Positions 1 through 6,488 are shown, counted from the stretch's first letter. The stretch is DNA of 11,208 nt from Chloroflexota bacterium (GCA_016200765.1 JACQEC010000381.1:1-11208), one strand, 5' to 3'. Program-made: numbers and translations. The notes: a model not told the origin generated them from the letters alone.

Positions 1-425
1 CCGACCGCGACGTGCGCGCCGTGGAAGCCGGTCAGCGTGAAGAAACTCGCGCCGAACATATTCACGCCGAGGTTCAAGCCTTCCTCAATCAGCTTCTTGT
101 ACTCATAGACCTGCACGCTCAAGAACAGCGCGCCGAGCGCGTCGGTGGCCAAGATGAACTGAAAGAACTGTTTGCGATCGCCGCGCTCCACCGCCGAGAG
201 CGCCAGCACCATGGTCAAACTGCTCATCAACAGCACCAGTGTGTTAATCGCCACGATGGTCGGGTCGGCGAACAACTCGCGCGGGTACGGCCCGGCCAGG
301 CTCTTGCCGCGAAAGACCAGATAGGTGGTGATCAGGCCGGTGAACAGCATCACCTCCGAGCCGATGAACGTCCACATGCCCAACTTTTTGGTGTCAACGC
401 CCAGACTGCCGACGCTATGTTCCAT
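1..425 (-). CDS. ctaE: cytochrome c oxidase subunit III (3' end outside the window)
   Basis: Translating leftward from the ATG at 425 gives 141 open codons to the window edge. The protein starts MEHSVGSLGV, then has the conserved SEVMLF segment of a transmembrane helix (about residues 17-38), a second helix (about 57-78), a third region (about 87-105), and the GFHGAHVAVG motif (about 133-142) typical of subunit III. It begins at the helix equivalent to helix III of the seven-helix mitochondrial protein, so this is the short five-helix bacterial form, usually about 200 aa; roughly the last third is missing. GGAG lies 8 bases before the ATG. It follows ctaD by 26 bases on the same strand, so it is the third gene of the oxidase operon. 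Subunit III is an integral membrane subunit with no metal centre that stabilises subunit I and its oxygen and proton paths. The family is clear; the C-terminus is unseen. Confidence 0.95.
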   Translation of the reverse strand, partial: MEHSVGSLGVDTKKLGMWTFIGSEVMLFTGLITTYLVFRGKSLAGPYPRELFADPTIVAINTLVLLMSSLTMVLALSAVERGDRKQFFQFILATDALGALFLSVQVYEYKKLIEEGLNLGVNMFGASFFTLTGFHGAHVAV

Positions 426-451
426 GTCTCTCACTCCAACAGGATTAACCG

Positions 452-2338
452 CTACTTCCCTGCGCTCACTTCGCCCTGCCAGCCGGCGATGGCGTAGGCC
501 ATCACGAGCACGCCGGCGATGATGCCGAGCGGGTTCATCGGCAGTGGGTCGAGCGCCGGCAGGTCTTTCATGTACAGCAGGCCAAACATGACGATCAACA
601 AGCCAAAGGCAAGGATCGCCGGATAGAGCGACGGCGAGGGCATGTGGAAGTGCCTGCCGTGATGCTCGCCCCCATCCGCCCCTGCGGACGGCTCGGCATG
701 CCAGGGGATCGTCACGTCGTGCCCGCCGTACTTCTCGTCCCAGAACGGGCGGCGGCTGTGCACGACCGGGATGACGGCGAAGTTGTACGAAGCCGGCGGC
801 GAGGGGATTTTCCATTCCAGTGTCGCGCCGTCCCACGGGTCGTTGCCGGCGTGCTCGCCCGCGCGCAGGCTTATCCATAGGTTCCACAGGAAGACCAGCA
901 CACCCAGCGCAATCGTGAACACGCCGATCGTCTCGATGAAGTTCCAGATGTCCCAGCCCATGCCGTCGTGGTAGGTGTAGATGCGGCGCGGCATCCCCTC
1001 GAAGCCGAGCAAGTGCATCGGCAGGAAGGTCAGGTTGAAGCCGGTCATCACCAGCCAGAAGTGAATCATGCCCAGCTTCTCGCTCAACATCCGCCCCGTC
1101 ATCTTCGGAATCCAGTAATAGAAACCGGCGAACAAGCCAAGGATAGTGCCGCCGAACAGCACGTAGTGCAGGTGCGCCACCACGAAGTAGGTGTCGGTGA
1201 TCTGGAAGTCCACCGGCGGCGCGGCGAGGAAGATGCCGCTAATGCCGCCGATAATGAACATGGCGATGAAGCCGATGGCGAACCACATCGCCGTCTTGAG
1301 GTTCAGGTTGCCGCCCCACAGCGTGCCGATCCAGTTAAAGATTTTCACGCCCGTCGGCACGCCGATCAGCATACTGCTCAGCGAGAAGGCGATGTTCACA
1401 ATCGGCGGCATCCCAACGGCGAACATGTGGTGCGCCCAGACGGTGAAGCCGAGGAAGCCGATGGCCACGCCGGAGTAGGCCACGAAGGTGTAGCCGAAGA
1501 TCGGCTTGCGTGCAAAGGTCGGCAGGACCTCGGAGATGATGCCCATCGCGGGCAAGATCATGATATAGACTTCAGGGTGGCCGAAGAACCAGAACAAGTG
1601 CTGCCACAGCAGAGGGTCGCCGCCCATTTTCGCCAGATAGAAATTGGTGCCGAGCTGGCGGTCGAAGAACAAGAGCGTAATGGCGACCGTGACGCTGGGG
1701 AAAGCGAAGATGAGCAGGAACGAGGTCACCAGCGTCATCCAGACGAACAGCGGCAGACGGTTGAAGTTCATGCCCGGCGCGCGCATGTTCAGGATGGTGA
1801 CGATGAAGTTGACCGAGCCGGCCAGCGAGGCGATGCCTATGAGCTGCAGGCCCAACACCCAATAGTCCATGCCGTGCGTGGGCGAGAACTGCGCTTCGGT
1901 CAGCGGGGCATAGGAGAACCAGCCCGCGTTGGGCGCGCCGCCAGCCACGAATGAGGTGTACATGAACAGCCCGCCGAACAGGAACAGCCAGTATGAGAAC
2001 GCATTCAGGCGGGGGAAGGCCATGTCGCGCGCGCCAATCATCAAGGGCACGATGTAGTTGCCGAAGCCCACGTTCAGCGGCATGATGGCGAGGAAGACCA
2101 TCGTCGTGCCATGCATGGTGAAAATCTGGTTGTAGAGCTCGCCGTTGAGGAACGTGTTGTTCGAGACGGCCAGTTGGGTGCGCATCAGCATCGCCTCGAT
2201 GCCGCCGATCAGAAAGAAGGCGAAGGCCGTGACGATGTAGAGGATGCCGATCTTCTTGTGGTCTACCGTCATCACCCAGTCCATCAGGCTGTACCGGCGA
2301 CGCTCGGTGACGTGCAGAGAGCCAACGTAAGTGGTCAT
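452..2338 (-). CDS. ctaD: cytochrome c oxidase subunit I (heme-copper oxidase, A1-like)
   Basis: This 628-aa membrane protein is the catalytic subunit, reducing O2 to water and pumping protons. Visible ligands are H76 (TMHG, low-spin heme), H254 (FFGHPEVY) with cross-link tyrosine Y258, H303 and H304 (WAHHMF) for CuB, and H389 and H391 (VVAHLHYV) for the high-spin and low-spin hemes. E256 in GHPEV, the D-channel entry D105 (GARDMAFPR) and the K-channel lysine K332 (PTGVKIF) are all present, indicating an A1-type, D- and K-channel enzyme. Twelve helices end near residue 490. They are followed by a soluble stretch with a His-rich patch (about 558-565) and two further hydrophobic helices (about 573-590 and 602-620), so about 14 helices in all. 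ctaC ends 15 bases upstream, and GGAG about 10 bases before the ATG supports this start. ctaE follows 26 bases downstream. No key residue is missing. Confidence 0.98.
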   Translation of the reverse strand: MTTYVGSLHVTERRRYSLMDWVMTVDHKKIGILYIVTAFAFFLIGGIEAMLMRTQLAVSNNTFLNGELYNQIFTMHGTTMVFLAIMPLNVGFGNYIVPLMIGARDMAFPRLNAFSYWLFLFGGLFMYTSFVAGGAPNAGWFSYAPLTEAQFSPTHGMDYWVLGLQLIGIASLAGSVNFIVTILNMRAPGMNFNRLPLFVWMTLVTSFLLIFAFPSVTVAITLLFFDRQLGTNFYLAKMGGDPLLWQHLFWFFGHPEVYIMILPAMGIISEVLPTFARKPIFGYTFVAYSGVAIGFLGFTVWAHHMFAVGMPPIVNIAFSLSSMLIGVPTGVKIFNWIGTLWGGNLNLKTAMWFAIGFIAMFIIGGISGIFLAAPPVDFQITDTYFVVAHLHYVLFGGTILGLFAGFYYWIPKMTGRMLSEKLGMIHFWLVMTGFNLTFLPMHLLGFEGMPRRIYTYHDGMGWDIWNFIETIGVFTIALGVLVFLWNLWISLRAGEHAGNDPWDGATLEWKIPSPPASYNFAVIPVVHSRRPFWDEKYGGHDVTIPWHAEPSAGADGGEHHGRHFHMPSPSLYPAILAFGLLIVMFGLLYMKDLPALDPLPMNPLGIIAGVLVMAYAIAGWQGEVSAGK

Positions 2339-2353
2339 AAAGGAATCACTCCG

Positions 2354-3403
2354 TTATTTGAGACTGGTCAGATACTCGACCAACAGATCAATATTCTGGC
2401 CTGCGCTCGCGCCCCAGCCCTTGACGGTCGTCGTCATGAACGCGGACATGTCGTTGCCGGGCTTGACCTTCTCCGGGTCGCGCAGCCACGCGCGCAGGTT
2501 GTCGGGTGTGTTCGCCAGCACTCCGGCGGCGATAGTATTGCGACTGCCGAAGTGCGTCAGGTTCGGGCCGACCAAACCGATGGCGTTCGTGCCGGCGATG
2601 GTATGACAGCCCGCGCAGCCTATCTTGGCGAATAGGTCAGCGCCGTCCTTGGCTTTGCCGGCCAGCGCGGGCGGCAGTGATTGCTGATTCTTGACCCACG
2701 CCTGAAAATCGGCGGCGGTATCGGCAATGACGTGAAAGCGCATCTGCGCGTGCTGTTGGCCGCAGAATTCGGCGCACTGCCCGAAGAACTCGCCGGGCTG
2801 GTCTGCGCTGAAAGAGCCCTTGTTGATATGGCCGGGAATCAGGTCAGTCTTGCCGCCCAACTGCGGCACCCAGAAGCTATGGATCACATCCACCGATTCG
2901 AGCGTGTAGGCGACGGTCTGCCCGGCGGGGATGTGCATGTCGCTGGCTGTGACCAGCTTGAGGTCAGGGTACTGGAACTCCCACCACCATTGGTGGCCGA
3001 TGACCCGCACGTTGATGGCGTTCGCGCTCTTGGGCAGATCACCGACCGCGTTGATGGTGCTGACGGTCAAGAAGAAGATGATACCGAGCACGATGGCCGG
3101 CGCAATCGTCCACGCGATTTCCAGCGGGGTGTTGCCGTGCAGTTGGAACGGAATCGCTTTGGGGTCGCGGCGCGAGCGGAAGCGCGCGACCGAATAGACG
3201 AGCAGTCCCTCGACGATGACGAAGACTGCAACGGCCGTCCAGAAGATGGGCTGGAGTAGATCGTGGACGAGACTGGCGCTGGTGCCTTTGGGATAGAGCG
3301 TGGTTTGTGGGAGGTCGGATGTGCAAGCAGATAATCCAAGCACAAGCGCCACGCCGACCAGTGGCCGGCTGAAACGCGATAAAAATCGCCAGCTAACGGG
3401 CAT
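2354..3403 (-). CDS. ctaC: cytochrome c oxidase subunit II with fused cytochrome c (caa3 type), lipoprotein
   Basis: This 349-aa protein is the electron-entry subunit. It has a signal peptide with lipobox LSAC (C27 the predicted lipidated cysteine), two transmembrane helices (about 52-74 and 97-117), then a cupredoxin domain with the aromatic QWWWEF patch (138-143). CuA ligands are H175, C210, E212 (backbone), C214, H218 and M221. The C-terminal domain (about 250-349) is a class I cytochrome c: CAGCH (263-267) binds the heme and M319 (NDMS) is the likely sixth ligand. The fused heme domain makes this a caa3 oxidase that can accept electrons from a soluble or membrane cytochrome c or copper protein. 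The start at 3403 is chosen because GGAGG lies 4 bases upstream and the signal peptide follows at once; an upstream in-frame extension to 3640 crosses the promoter and lacks a plausible N-terminus. It is the first gene of the operon. Confidence 0.97.
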   Translation of the reverse strand: MPVSWRFLSRFSRPLVGVALVLGLSACTSDLPQTTLYPKGTSASLVHDLLQPIFWTAVAVFVIVEGLLVYSVARFRSRRDPKAIPFQLHGNTPLEIAWTIAPAIVLGIIFFLTVSTINAVGDLPKSANAINVRVIGHQWWWEFQYPDLKLVTASDMHIPAGQTVAYTLESVDVIHSFWVPQLGGKTDLIPGHINKGSFSADQPGEFFGQCAEFCGQQHAQMRFHVIADTAADFQAWVKNQQSLPPALAGKAKDGADLFAKIGCAGCHTIAGTNAIGLVGPNLTHFGSRNTIAAGVLANTPDNLRAWLRDPEKVKPGNDMSAFMTTTVKGWGASAGQNIDLLVEYLTSLK

Positions 3404-3406
3404 CAG

Positions 3407-3472
3407 TCCTCCGGAGGATAGCGAAGTTACACAAGCGCAGGGGCGCGCTCGTGGAAGTCCGCGCCCTGCCGC
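3407..3472 (-). promoter_or_regulatory. structured 5' leader of the oxidase operon
   Basis: The predicted leader of about 75 bases holds two dyads. Plus-strand 3438-3447 (CAGGGGCGCG) pairs with 3460-3468 (CGCGCCCTG) with one bulged base, giving a GC-rich hairpin in the RNA. Next to the ctaC start, the Shine-Dalgarno sequence lies inside a perfect 12-base palindrome, TCCTCCGGAGGA (3407-3418), which could fold on itself or pair with another copy and partly hide GGAGG. The structures are seen; a regulatory role is inference. GC-rich DNA forms such stems by chance fairly often. Confidence 0.3.
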
Positions 3473-3485
3473 TGCTGCGTGCGCC

Positions 3486-3514
3486 ATTATACCTTTTTTC
3501 ACAAATGGGCGCAA
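3486..3514 (-). promoter_or_regulatory. predicted promoter of the ctaC-ctaD-ctaE operon
   Basis: On the minus strand a consensus -10 box TATAAT (plus-strand 3486-3491) lies 17 bases from a weak -35 box TTGCGC (3509-3514, 3/6). Transcription would start near 3479, giving a leader of about 75 bases before the ctaC ATG at 3403. The stretch just upstream of the -10 is AT-rich (a run of six A) in a GC-rich genome, which supports a real promoter. Confidence 0.6.
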
Positions 3515-3715
3515 AAAACGGAAGACTATCAACGGATGGGGATAGCGGATTAGCGCATAGGGGCGCTTGTCATGGGGCGCTACAGATCGCTTAGCACGCA
3601 GCACCTGCAACGATAGTAGGGCGGGCAACCACAGGCACACGAGCGCCTCATCCGGTAACCTCCCATACCCATCCGTTGATGGCCCCGCCCCGCTGACAGG
3701 AGCAGTTTGCGCCCA
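3506..3715. repeat. mirrored sequence blocks in the ctaC/xdhC divergent intergenic region
   Basis: The 373-base gap 3404-3776 has no convincing gene. It holds two inverted repeat pairs nested around a centre near 3605: TGGGCGCAAA (3506-3515) with TTTGCGCCCA (3706-3715), and ATCAACGGATGGG (3528-3540) with CCCATCCGTTGAT (3668-3680), both perfect. In each half the 10-mer carries the predicted -35 box, and exactly 14 bases separate it from the predicted -10 box. The distance between the two blocks differs (12 and 25 bases). This looks like a duplicated, inverted promoter module, with CCCATCCGTTGAT as a candidate shared regulator site. The function is inferred. Confidence 0.6.
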
Positions 3716-3735
3716 ATCGCGCCCCGAGTTAAGAT
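3707..3735 (+). promoter_or_regulatory. predicted promoter of the XdhC-like gene
   Basis: TTGCGC (3707-3712) and TAAGAT (3730-3735, 4/6) are 17 bases apart, with a predicted start near 3742 and a leader of about 35 bases. By itself this is a weak match. It is strengthened because the same -35 context, TTTGCGCCCA, with the same distance to the -10 occurs at the oppositely facing oxidase promoter. Confidence 0.4.
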
Positions 3736-3776
3736 ACCCTGTAGATGAATGAATCGGTTATGGGGCGAGGTTTGGC

Positions 3777-4091
3777 ATGAAAGACATTCTCCCTGCGCTT
3801 GAAACATGGCGGACAAACGGCGAACGCATCGCCATCGCCACCGTCGTTCGTGTGCAAGGCTCGTCGCCGCGCGCGGTCGGCGCGAAGTTGGCCGTCAGCG
3901 AGTCGGGCCAGATGGTCGGCTCGGTCAGCGGCGGCTGCGTGGAGGGCGCGGTGTTTGAGGAGGCGATGAAGGTCATCAGGAGCGGTCAGCCGCGGCTGTT
4001 GCACTATGGCATCGCCGACGAGTTCGCGCTCGATGTTGGCTTGTCGTGTGGCGGCATGATTGACGTGTTTGTGGAACGGTTGGATTGGTGA
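3777..4091 (+). CDS. XdhC/CoxI family protein, N-terminal domain only
   Basis: This 104-aa protein matches the N-terminal domain of the XdhC/CoxI family (PF02625): GSSPRAVGAK (28-37), GSVSGGCVEG (48-57) and GLSCGG (88-93), including the conserved cysteines C54 and C91. Family members load or sulfurate the molybdenum cofactor of xanthine dehydrogenase or aerobic CO dehydrogenase. Full proteins carry an additional Rossmann-like C-terminal domain; here the reading frame stops just after the first domain. Split, stand-alone forms are known, so this need not be a broken gene. No molybdenum hydroxylase and no C-terminal partner lie in the window. 'Cox' in CoxI refers to CO dehydrogenase, so the neighbouring cytochrome oxidase is not evidence of a shared pathway. 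GAGG lies 6 bases before the ATG. The family call is firm; the partner enzyme is unknown. Confidence 0.85.
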   Translation: MKDILPALETWRTNGERIAIATVVRVQGSSPRAVGAKLAVSESGQMVGSVSGGCVEGAVFEEAMKVIRSGQPRLLHYGIADEFALDVGLSCGGMIDVFVERLDW

Positions 4092-4120
4092 GATGTGGAC
4101 CACGATACAACTCCTCTCTT

Positions 4121-4220
4121 GAGCGCAGGCTTCAGCCAGATGGTGCTCTGCCTCATGGTCGTTCAAGGGGCATGACGCTTCAGGCGTGATTGGCGCATGT
4201 CCGATCTGAAGCCTGCGCTC
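4121..4220. repeat. 100-base element bounded by perfect 15-base inverted repeats
   Basis: GAGCGCAGGCTTCAG (4121-4135) is repeated as its exact reverse complement, CTGAAGCCTGCGCTC (4206-4220). Between them a smaller dyad, ACGC-TTCAG-GCGT (4174-4186), reuses the TTCAG word. No open frame of note lies inside. The element lies in the 326-base gap between the XdhC-like gene and the membrane-protein unit; the rest of that gap (4221-4304) shows nothing recognisable. It may be a MITE-like or REP-like dispersed repeat, or a large RNA stem after the XdhC-like gene. There is no T-run, so it is not a standard terminator. Confidence 0.65.
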
Positions 4221-4304
4221 CCCATGCCCACCCACTGATGATATGACTGACTGACGCGCACCGTATGGCACACGCATTGGCCTTTGTCAACCGAGATAAA
4301 ATGA

Positions 4305-4334
4305 TTGTGACAGCGCGTCCTTTTATTGTATAAT
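4305..4334 (+). promoter_or_regulatory. predicted promoter of the membrane-protein unit
   Basis: TTGTGA (4305-4310, 4/6) and a consensus TATAAT (4329-4334) are 18 bases apart, in a locally AT-rich stretch. Transcription would start near 4341, leaving a leader of about 77 bases before the ATG at 4418. Confidence 0.65.
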
Positions 4335-4417
4335 CCCCGCATCCGGGTCGCGCCTTAGGAACCGGGCTTCTCCTCATCTTTTGCGTTTCGTCTAATCCTT
4401 CTGCACAGGAGGCCGCC

Positions 4418-4858
4418 ATGCCATCTACCATTGTGCGCGCAGGGCTGATCGGCGCGATGGTCGCCGTCGTTTTTGCGGTCTTGTCGCGCGTTCCCTGCTT
4501 GGGCGCTGTGTTCGCTTGTCTCGGTTTCTTCGTCGGGTTCGGGGTTGGCGCGTATGCGGTGCAGTTGGCGCGGGCGGCCGGCCGCGCGGGCAATTTCGCG
4601 CAGGATGTCATGGACGGGGCCATCGCGGCGGCGATCAGTTCGGCTATCGGCAGTGTCTTCGGCTTTGTGCTGGCTGTCTTCAAGGTCGGCACGGAAGCCG
4701 ACACGGTGCGGCAGTTCATCGGCGGATTGGCTCTGCAGGGTTTCGGGGAAGTGTTTGCCTTGTGCTTCGCGCTGGTGTTCGGCAGCATCGCAGGTGCCAT
4801 TGGCGGCGCGATCTACTCCGCCATCAACCCGGGCCCGGGCGGGACGGCAACGCCATAA
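4418..4858 (+). CDS. small glycine-rich integral membrane protein, unknown function
   Basis: The protein has 146 aa, almost all hydrophobic or small residues. About four membrane segments can be drawn (residues 5-22, 26-50, 65-89 and 108-136), with many glycines and alanines (GFFVGFGVGA, GSIAGAIGGA) that would allow tight helix packing. A short charged loop, GTEADTVRQF (91-100), separates the two halves, and the tail is a flexible Gly/Pro stretch. AGGAGG sits 5 bases before the ATG, a near-ideal ribosome site, and a promoter lies upstream, so the gene is well supported. The next gene, a DUF4013 protein, starts 29 bases after the stop, so the two are probably co-transcribed and may work together in the membrane. 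I do not recognise the family, and no enzymatic motif is seen. Confidence 0.75.
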   Translation: MPSTIVRAGLIGAMVAVVFAVLSRVPCLGAVFACLGFFVGFGVGAYAVQLARAAGRAGNFAQDVMDGAIAAAISSAIGSVFGFVLAVFKVGTEADTVRQFIGGLALQGFGEVFALCFALVFGSIAGAIGGAIYSAINPGPGGTATP

Positions 4859-4887
4859 GGCTCGCGCCCTATATTCTGGAGGACTTC

Positions 4888-5580
4888 GTGGACATCGGCA
4901 AAGCGTTTACGTTCATGTTCGAAGACGAGCAGTGGGTCAGCAAACTGTTGGTGGCGAGCGTCTTGGCGCTGTTCGGTTTCTTTCTGCTGATTCCTCTCCT
5001 GCCGCTCATCGGCTACATGGTGGAAGTGCAGCAGAATGTCGCTCGCGGTGAAGCCCGCCCTCTGCCTGACTGGAACAACATCGGCGTGAAAACCTTGAAG
5101 GGCTTGAACGTCGTCGTGATTCTCTTTATCTACAGCCTGCCGGTTATCGTGCTGACCTGCTGTCTGCTGCTGCTGGTGGCCGTCACACCCTCCAGCAAAG
5201 ACGCCAACCCGATCGGCCTGCTGCTTGGCCTATACACACTGTGCTATATTTGTGTGGTTTCTCTCTACTCCTTCGCGCTGGCCGTGTTCACACCGGCGGC
5301 GGTTACGCTGTATGCCGCCACCGACCGTGTGAGCGACGCCTTCCGGGTGATGCAGGTTATGGGCTTTATCCGGCGCAACGCGGGCAACTACGCGGCGGCG
5401 GTGATATTCGGCCTTGTGGCGAGCTTCATCGCGCAGTTTGGCATACTGATCTGCGGCGTGGGGCTGGCGGCCACTTACGCCTGGTGGCTGTTGGTGCATG
5501 GCTACCTGTTCGGTCAGGTCTATCGCGCGGCGCAGGCTCCGCCGCCAGCGCCGCCGATGCCAGCCGCGCCCGCGATGTAG
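4888..5580 (+). CDS. DUF4013 domain membrane protein
   Basis: The protein has 230 aa with a GTG start, chosen because GGAGG lies 5 bases upstream and the N-terminus then matches the family; the frame extends upstream of this, but only through the preceding gene. It resembles DUF4013 (PF13197): a short amphipathic N-terminus (DIGKAFTFMFED), a first membrane segment (19-43) running into GYMVEVQQNVARGE, then PLPDWNNIG (58-66), KGLNVVVILFIYSLP (71-85) and further helices (about 86-100, 107-137, 167-190 and 192-210). The tail after residue 217 is Pro/Ala-rich. The family occurs in archaea and several bacterial phyla and has no established function. It lies 29 bases after the small membrane protein and is followed by a strong terminator, so the two form a bicistronic unit. 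The family call is good; the role is unknown. Confidence 0.85.
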   Translation: MDIGKAFTFMFEDEQWVSKLLVASVLALFGFFLLIPLLPLIGYMVEVQQNVARGEARPLPDWNNIGVKTLKGLNVVVILFIYSLPVIVLTCCLLLLVAVTPSSKDANPIGLLLGLYTLCYICVVSLYSFALAVFTPAAVTLYAATDRVSDAFRVMQVMGFIRRNAGNYAAAVIFGLVASFIAQFGILICGVGLAATYAWWLLVHGYLFGQVYRAAQAPPPAPPMPAAPAM

Positions 5581-5624
5581 CCAAGTCGGATGCTCTTTGC
5601 CCGCGTTACGCGCGATATGGTGGG

Positions 5625-5656
5625 GAGATTGCTTCGCAAACAACGCTCGCAATGAC
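5625..5656. repeat. candidate dispersed repeat, GAGATTGCTTCGC...GCTCGCAATGAC type
   Basis: The stretch starts GAGATTGCTTCGC and ends GCTCGCAATGAC, with ATTGC at one side and GCAAT at the other. It resembles a short intergenic repeat that recurs in the genomes of many unrelated bacteria. It lies between the DUF4013 stop and the terminator. Only one copy is in this window, so the repeat status rests on recollection of the motif and needs a genome-wide count. Confidence 0.4.
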
Positions 5657-5660
5657 GGTT

Positions 5661-5704
5661 CGAGGGCGCTGGGGATTAGTCCTTCAGCGCCCTCGGTGTT
5701 TTCT
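5661..5704 (+). terminator. intrinsic terminator of the membrane-protein unit
   Basis: A perfect 11-base stem, CGAGGGCGCTG (5661-5671) with CAGCGCCCTCG (5685-5695), has a 13-base loop and is followed by GTGTTTTCT, a short U-run on the plus strand. It lies 80 bases after the DUF4013 stop. Read on the minus strand it lacks a U-run, so it mainly serves the rightward unit, though it also lies between two convergent genes. Confidence 0.85.
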
Positions 5705-5717
5705 GGCCGCGGTGGGC

Positions 5718-6488
5718 TTAACGCTTCGTGCCGACCACCCACGCAAAGGTGTGCGTGAAGCAGACATGCGCGCCTTCTAGGTGGACACCAAGGCCGGTGC
5801 GGTCGCCGGGGATTGAGGCGATAAACGCGGCGCGTATCTGTTCGCTCACATCTGGGGGCGTGCGGCTGATGGCGAACCACTCGCCCAGCTCGCGCGGCGT
5901 GCCGTATTGGTGCGTGCGCACGTCGCGCAAGCCAGCCACTGCGAACAGCGCAACCAACTCGTTCAGGGACAGACTGCGGACGTGCGAGGGATCGCGCTCG
6001 CGCTCAAGCCGGTTATGCAGGGCGGCCCGCTCCACGTCCTGCGACGTGATGATGTCTATAAGGGCGACGCGCCCGCCCGGGCGCGCCACACGTACCATCT
6101 CACTCAACACGCGCGCTGGCGCGCCGAAGTGGTGAAAGGCCGAGCCACAGGTGATGATGTCAAAGTGCGCGTCGGGGAAGGGCAGGGCTTCGGCGTCGCC
6201 TTCCTGAATGCGGACGTTGGCGGCGCGTTGGGCGAGACGGTCGGCTTCGGCGCGCGCGACCATCGCGGGCGTCAGGTCAACGCCGACGACCTCTGCCACT
6301 GATGGCGCGAAAAGCAGAGCCAGAAAGCCCGGGCCGGTGGCGACGTCGAGCACGCGGTCGCTTGCGCGGGGCCCGACAAATTGCACGAACGCCCGTCGCG
6401 CTTCATCGGCGGCGATGACCGCGCTATTGACATACGAATCCGCCTGCGCGGTAAAGGCTGCGCGCATCTGGTCTTTGGGTGTGGTCAT
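5718..6488 (-). CDS. class I SAM-dependent methyltransferase (UbiE/COQ5-like)
   Basis: The protein has 256 aa. Motif I is VLDVATGPG (46-54), the acidic residue after strand 2 is D71 (VVGVDLTP), motif II is EGDAEALPF (96-104), followed by FDIITCGSAFHHF (109-121) and the post-motif RVARPGGRVALID (133-145). This order is typical of the Methyltransf_11/UbiE group of Rossmann-fold methyltransferases. Residues 46-145 form the SAM-binding core; the C-terminal third (about 150-256) probably shapes the substrate pocket and gives no clue to the substrate. Members methylate quinones, small metabolites or lipids, and nothing nearby selects among these, so no gene symbol is given. GGAG lies 7 bases before the ATG. 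It follows the broken Helicase_C_3 gene by 74 bases on the same strand and converges on the DUF4013 unit. The fold is certain; the substrate is unknown. Confidence 0.93.
   Translation of the reverse strand: MTTPKDQMRAAFTAQADSYVNSAVIAADEARRAFVQFVGPRASDRVLDVATGPGFLALLFAPSVAEVVGVDLTPAMVARAEADRLAQRAANVRIQEGDAEALPFPDAHFDIITCGSAFHHFGAPARVLSEMVRVARPGGRVALIDIITSQDVERAALHNRLERERDPSHVRSLSLNELVALFAVAGLRDVRTHQYGTPRELGEWFAISRTPPDVSEQIRAAFIASIPGDRTGLGVHLEGAHVCFTHTFAWVVGTKR

Noticed and set aside
968..1954. Long plus-strand open frame (328 codons) opposite subunit I
   Set aside because: It is a high-GC shadow of ctaD, whose ligands and helices are all intact; the antisense product is rich in His, Arg, Glu and Gln with no recognisable domain.
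3567..3752. Short plus-strand open frame in the oxidase/XdhC intergenic gap
   Set aside because: No ribosome site and no family resemblance; it overlaps the inverted repeats and the predicted promoter.
1..4091. CO dehydrogenase (cox) cluster suggested by the Cox-type names
   Set aside because: CoxI/XdhC belongs to molybdenum CO dehydrogenase, while the other genes are heme-copper cytochrome c oxidase subunits; no coxL, coxM or coxS is present.
4121..4220. Inverted repeat as an intrinsic terminator of the XdhC-like gene
   Set aside because: The arms are 70 bases apart and no U-run follows.
4516..4887. N-terminal extension of the DUF4013 frame
   Set aside because: It lies inside the preceding gene in another frame and reads as Arg/Gly-rich nonsense; the GTG at 4888 has an ideal ribosome site and a family-like N-terminus.
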